Shown: positions 24,701 to 64,000 of the stretch, piece by piece | Position numbering within the stretch: the first letter of the stretch is position 1 | Layout: each line of letters starts with the position of its first letter | Assembly (NCBI RefSeq): GCF_945859685.1 | Contig: NC_079148.1 | Location: forward strand, 40,559,946 to 40,623,945 | Length of the DNA stretch: 64,000 bases | From: Eupeodes corollae | Taxonomy: Eukaryota > Arthropoda > Insecta > Diptera > Syrphidae | Reading direction: 5' to 3' | The notes under the pieces: model-generated | What the model was told of the DNA's origin: nothing | The model's database searches: none | Seen by the model: only the letters and a program-made list of their open reading frames with translations | Program-made: the position numbers and the translations under genes

Positions 24701-27700
24701 TCATCTTTTTCAAACATAAAAAGTTAAAATATTTTATCTGTGACTAAAAGGAGGCATTCTAAGTGTGGAAATTATTGCTAAAATATACAAAAATGATCAA
24801 TGGTTTTTCTTTTTTGTGTGTCTTATTAAAAGGGTGACTTTATCTGCAATCGTTGAATTAATGTATGAATATGTATCTATATTTATTGAAAACGTCCATT
24901 TTCTCCTTTTATATGAGTTTCAAGAAAATGATTTCAAGAACTAGAGTATATTTAAAAACAATGAATTGTATATAATTTATATATTAGGTGTATTTTTCCA
25001 ATTGTACCCTAAAGAAAATTTCAGACTAAGTTTGTTTTTGAAAATAGCCATTGAGAAGAGAAAAAAACACAAAGGAAATAAAAAACAAGTATCAAGTAAA
25101 GAAAATTTCATAAAGAAAGCAATCCGGAAAAACTTTTCATTTCATTTCTTCTTCAAACCATAGTTAAATGTTTTGCGGAACAGTTTTCAACAATTTATTA
25201 CATCTGAATAAGAAGTAGTAAAACATTTTCAAAATTAATGAAAATAAATATTCTCTTGACTTTTAGACCTTACAGTTTCAGAATGAATATTAAATTTTTG
25301 TTCTTATTTGAAAGCTTTTAAAATAGAAAGGTGTCCATAAATCACCGCATCAATTGTCAACCATTTCCAATACCTATTGAATTTACAAATAAAAGTTTGC
25401 ATGGAAGTAGTTTCAATAAGATAAAGGAGTCGATGAATTCAAATTGAATCCTTTGAGATATAATCTTTTCATGTCTTCTTCCTTCTTTAAAAGTGAAAGC
25501 TTTTTATCAGTTTGCAAGAATATTTGCTTGAATTGATGAATTGAAAAAAGAAAACCGAAAATTTTTCTAGGGGTCTCTGTATTATTACTCTTATAAGACA
25601 CTATCTGACCCCACTTCTAGTGATAAGGACCTACAAAAACATGGTCTATGCAGAAATTCTGCTGGAACGGCCTAATATTCGTTGTTTAGGTCTATATCCT
25701 ATTTCTTGAAATTTATCCACTGAAGAATTTAGTGAAATGTTAACCACTTCACAATTTAAATAAACTTCCAAACTCTTTGGTTTGTTTGAATACAATATCT
25801 AATATGCAACGTTAGATATTTTGCTGCTTTTGCTTTCAACAGAAGGACTTTATCACTTAGGTCCTTCAAGTTGGACTATATCAGATTTTCAATTTTATTT
25901 TTCGAAAACAAAGAGACTGCATGTCTTGATTGTGTGTGTGTGTTTTTTTTTGTAAGGAAAGTAAGCTTCATATTTTTTGCAAATTGTCTAAATTTCAATC
26001 AATAGCTACCCCAGTCAAAAATAAAACCCTTTTAATCTGAATGATTTATGACATTAATACCAAATAAGAAGTGTTAATCAACTTTTTTGTTTAGATGTTA
26101 CCGTACTTTTAGTAATGATATGATGAATCCTTTAAAATATGAGATCAACGTGATTTTGGTTTTAAGAATTTCAAAATGCCTTTTTTAATTAATTAATTTA
26201 GCATTTTTTTGTTTTTATTTTGTATTATGTAGATGCTTTTTATATTTCTATTTCATTGCAGGGTGATATAGTACAAATTTGAAAGCTTAAAAATGTACAG
26301 CGAAGTTCTAAAGTTATGTACAGTGTCTTGTTGTTATATGATGCAGTATACAAATTAATGATTAAAAAAAAAACAATAAAATCAAATTAAAATTGAAAAA
26401 ATAAATGAATGATAAATTCATGAACATAAAAATCATAACCATTCATCTTTTCGTATCGCATCGTAACTTTGTGCGTTTGCTTTTGTAGGTTTACCTATTT
26501 TTATTTGTATTTTAATCTAAATTTTATATATTTATCAGTTTAGTTTTTTTTTTCTTGTTGGTTAAGTTCTTAGAGGTTTATTTTATACATTTCCTACATT
26601 GAAGTATTGGATACTTCATTTGTTATTATGTTTTATTGATGTTAAATGTTTTTATAGGTTTCAATCTCTGTTATTTTATTTATTTTTGCTTTTGCTATAG
26701 TGTTTTTTTTTTGTTTTTAATTTACCTATCTAATGAGTGAGTATGTAAAGCGAAATGGATTGTATTATTAATGTCCAAATATATTTTATATATTATATTG
26801 CAAAATTAAAGATCAAAGTAAATGAAAAGGGCTATTAAATGCGTCAACAAAAATAAATTTGTTTATTATTATTATTTCATTTCTCTTTTTAAATATATTT
26901 TGGCGATCATTTCAAGAAGTTAAGTTTTATTATTTTTTTTTGTTTTGTTAAAAATTTTATATTTTTTCTTTGGTTAAATTTAAATAGGTTTAAATTGTTC
27001 TAGTAAAATGTCTATTAAAATTAATTTAAAGAAAAATATTAAAAATTCAAGTTCAACAATAGATTGGCTAAATATTATCTTTTATTATTGTATAACAATC
27101 CATACACGGTATAGCATCCAAGATTTCGCAATAAAATCTCTTACATTTTTTAACAATCAGTCAACAAAAACAATGTGCTAATAATGAATAAATTTTACTT
27201 TTAATGTTTTTTTTTTGTATTATAGTTTAACGTAAACTTTTGAAGGAAATAACAACGTTTGATTTTTGTTTTTGTATTGTTGGTAATAACTGGGATAATT
27301 TTGACAAATTAACTTTTGTTTTGGACTTACGCTTTCTATATAATTTATGTATTCAAAGGTACCTCTACAACTCTTTCTTGTATTTTTTGTTTTCTTATTT
27401 TTGTTTATAAAAAATGTGTATATTTTATATCGAATTTAAATTGTCTATAGAAATAAAATAACAATGCCTTTTCCATATATTTATTTATTTTTCATTTTTA
27501 ATAAATTTATGTATATTTTTTTCTTAAATTTGGGAATAAAAACGAAAAATTATAAGCTATTATGTTAAAGCTGCGGCAATATATGTTTTTTTTTGTTTTT
27601 ATTTTGAGATATAAAACTTTTTTTTATTTTTAAATGTTTATACGAGTTTTGTTTTTTTTTTGTTGAGATGGTTAATTTGTCAGTTTCTTTACATACTTTG

Positions 27701-27846
27701 TACGATCTTTAAAATATTTTCCGTTGATTATGATAATTCAAAAGTATTTTAAATTGTTTATAATTGTTTTTTTGTTTTTATTTTATTTTTGCGTATAAAA
27801 TTTCGAACTTATTGTAGCAGATTGTAGAGAAAGATATTATAGACTA

Positions 27847-27980
27847 TTAAATGTTTTGGTTGTTGTTTGTTGTTGTTGTTTTTTTTGTTGATTCACGCAT
27901 GTCATTAATGAGATGGTTTGTGGTTTTCTTTTTTTTTAATTTGTATATGTTGCTGTTGTTGTTGTTTTTGTTGTTGTAGC
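27847..27980 (-). repeat. CAA/CAG trinucleotide tracts just past the cac stop
   Basis: On the minus strand these read as CAACAACAA and CAGCAACAA tracts within about 50-180 nt of the stop codon. Such tracts are common in fly neuronal transcripts, and this one is likely in the 3' UTR. Confidence 0.7.
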
Positions 27981-28027
27981 TACACCCAGATCTGTTCCCT
28001 GCGGTCACGCCTCAATCAAAGCCTTTG

Positions 28028-63085
<35,058 letters not shown>

Positions 63086-63086
63086 C

Positions 63087-63319
63087 TGTGTGTATTATGA
63101 AAGATGAATTATAAGGCGATTGTTGTTTTGATGAAGTTTTATTCATATTTATAAAAAATATTTTGAAAATATTGTGTGTGTTTTTGATGTTGTTTATTGA
63201 ATTGTTTGTAACATGAAGAATAAGAATGATTGTATCCAGTGAATGTGACACATTTGTTTATGAAATAAAAAAACGAATAGAAAAAAATGAAATAATTATC
63301 CATTTAATTTTTTTTAATA
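63087..63319 (-). promoter_or_regulatory. 232-nt AG-exclusion zone upstream of the STDPS microexon
   Basis: No AG on the sense strand from 63,319 to 63,088. The zone ends exactly at the CACACAG acceptor of the 15-nt exon. Confidence 0.7.
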
Positions 63320-64000
63320 CTTTTATAAGAAAAATAAAATATTTGGGGATGGGTTCACACACAAGTTTTATAGATTCAGTACCTACTTAAAAATATATTT
63401 TTTTTAATTTTAACGATACAGTTTATAAGTAGGTAAACAATTGTATTTTTTTCTTTAAATGAGAAACAGCATACAATAACTTAATATTATAACAATAAAA
63501 TGACCTATTACATTCACAAATAGGCCTAAGTCAATTCTAGAAAGCAATAAGAGTTTTAGTTTACTAGCTTATGATAGCTTATGAATGAAAATTACTAACT
63601 ACTTTTATAAATGAATAAGAATAAAGAATAAGTTTTAATTATTGATATTTGTATTTAAAAAAATATAAAACACAAAATAAATTTAAAAAAAAATATGGCA
63701 AAATAAATATATTTTAAATAAAATCAAGAATAAAAATAAAAAAATCCTATTTCCAAAACTAAACTGAAGATTTTCTGCTAGCAAAAAATGATACCAGAAA
63801 GTCTGAAAATTCAAATTTAAATTTAAAAATAACTGATTTTAGTTTTCGTGATTTGTTTAAAATTTAATAATGTATAGGTACTTTTCTACGTACTCTAATT
63901 TGTTTCATTTTGAAAGACGACTTTATTCCGAATATTTAAAATTCTTGTGTCAAATCAACTCATTTCTTTCTTTGATTTTTTTAATAATTTGAGAAAATAA
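63320..64000 (-). other. cac intron continuing beyond the window
   Basis: A/T-rich sequence with no exon recognised. The S1-S3 exons of domain IV and domains I-III must lie beyond the right edge. Confidence 0.6.

Larger units (their letters stand above)
16718..28027. other. Intergenic DNA and likely cac 3' UTR, no other gene recognised
   Basis: No conserved protein found. From about 19,600 to 28,000 the plus strand is strongly T-rich (A-rich on the cac-sense strand) with TTTTGTTTTTATT-like wording, which may be the long 3' UTR and downstream region of cac. Many TTTATT words give candidate AATAAA signals, the first around 27,777-27,787. Open frames near 16,957-17,453 overlap one another in two frames and match nothing I know. 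Confidence 0.5.

Overview
This window is AT-rich DNA from a dipteran insect, most likely a higher fly. The protein-coding content is two conserved genes, both on the minus strand. The C-terminal exons of the second gene match the Drosophila calcium-channel gene cacophony (cac) almost residue for residue as I remember it. No ribosomal RNA, tRNA, CRISPR or prokaryotic feature was seen.

Layout. Positions 1-4,390 and 10,300-28,000 are intergenic and low in complexity. They hold a dispersed repeat built from ~174-bp monomers (copies at 720-1,443, 13,486-15,727 and 15,728-16,717) and a second dispersed repeat (3,488-3,650 and 11,390-11,545). Positions 4,466-9,632 hold a complete 8-exon gene for a PDZD8 orthologue: N-terminal membrane anchor, SMP lipid-transfer domain, PDZ, C2-like region, C1 zinc finger and C-terminal coiled coil. 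A housekeeping-type E-box lies about 570 bp upstream of its start codon. Positions 28,028-63,085 hold the 3' half of cac, the presynaptic Cav2 alpha1 subunit, from the domain IV S3-S4 linker to the stop codon. The upstream exons lie beyond position 64,000. Its large introns carry decayed non-LTR retrotransposons, a mariner-like remnant and tRNA-derived SINE copies.

The cac exons were joined by hand from splice-site phase. They give the IV S4 voltage sensor, S5, two alternative pore exons, the domain IV selectivity-filter glutamate, S6, an EF hand, an IQ-like segment, and a long disordered tail ending in DEEDWC, with an RRLPPTP proline motif. These last two are the expected RIM PDZ and RIM-BP SH3 contacts that place the channel at active zones.

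The most interesting signal is the splicing architecture. Two putative frame-preserving microexons, 15 nt (STDPS) and 3 nt (D), lie in the intron space encoding the IV S3-S4 linker. Two pore-loop exons with the same phase look mutually exclusive. In the tail, a 51-nt cassette and a pair of phase-matched exons (218 and 125 nt) look like alternatives. Most of these regulated exons are preceded by long stretches with no AG dinucleotide on the coding strand (about 450, 411, 232, 184, 148, 122 and 119 nt), compared with about 15-65 nt at most other exons. PDZD8 and cac lie in the same orientation, PDZD8 downstream, about 18 kb apart. Nothing in the sequence shows that they act together.
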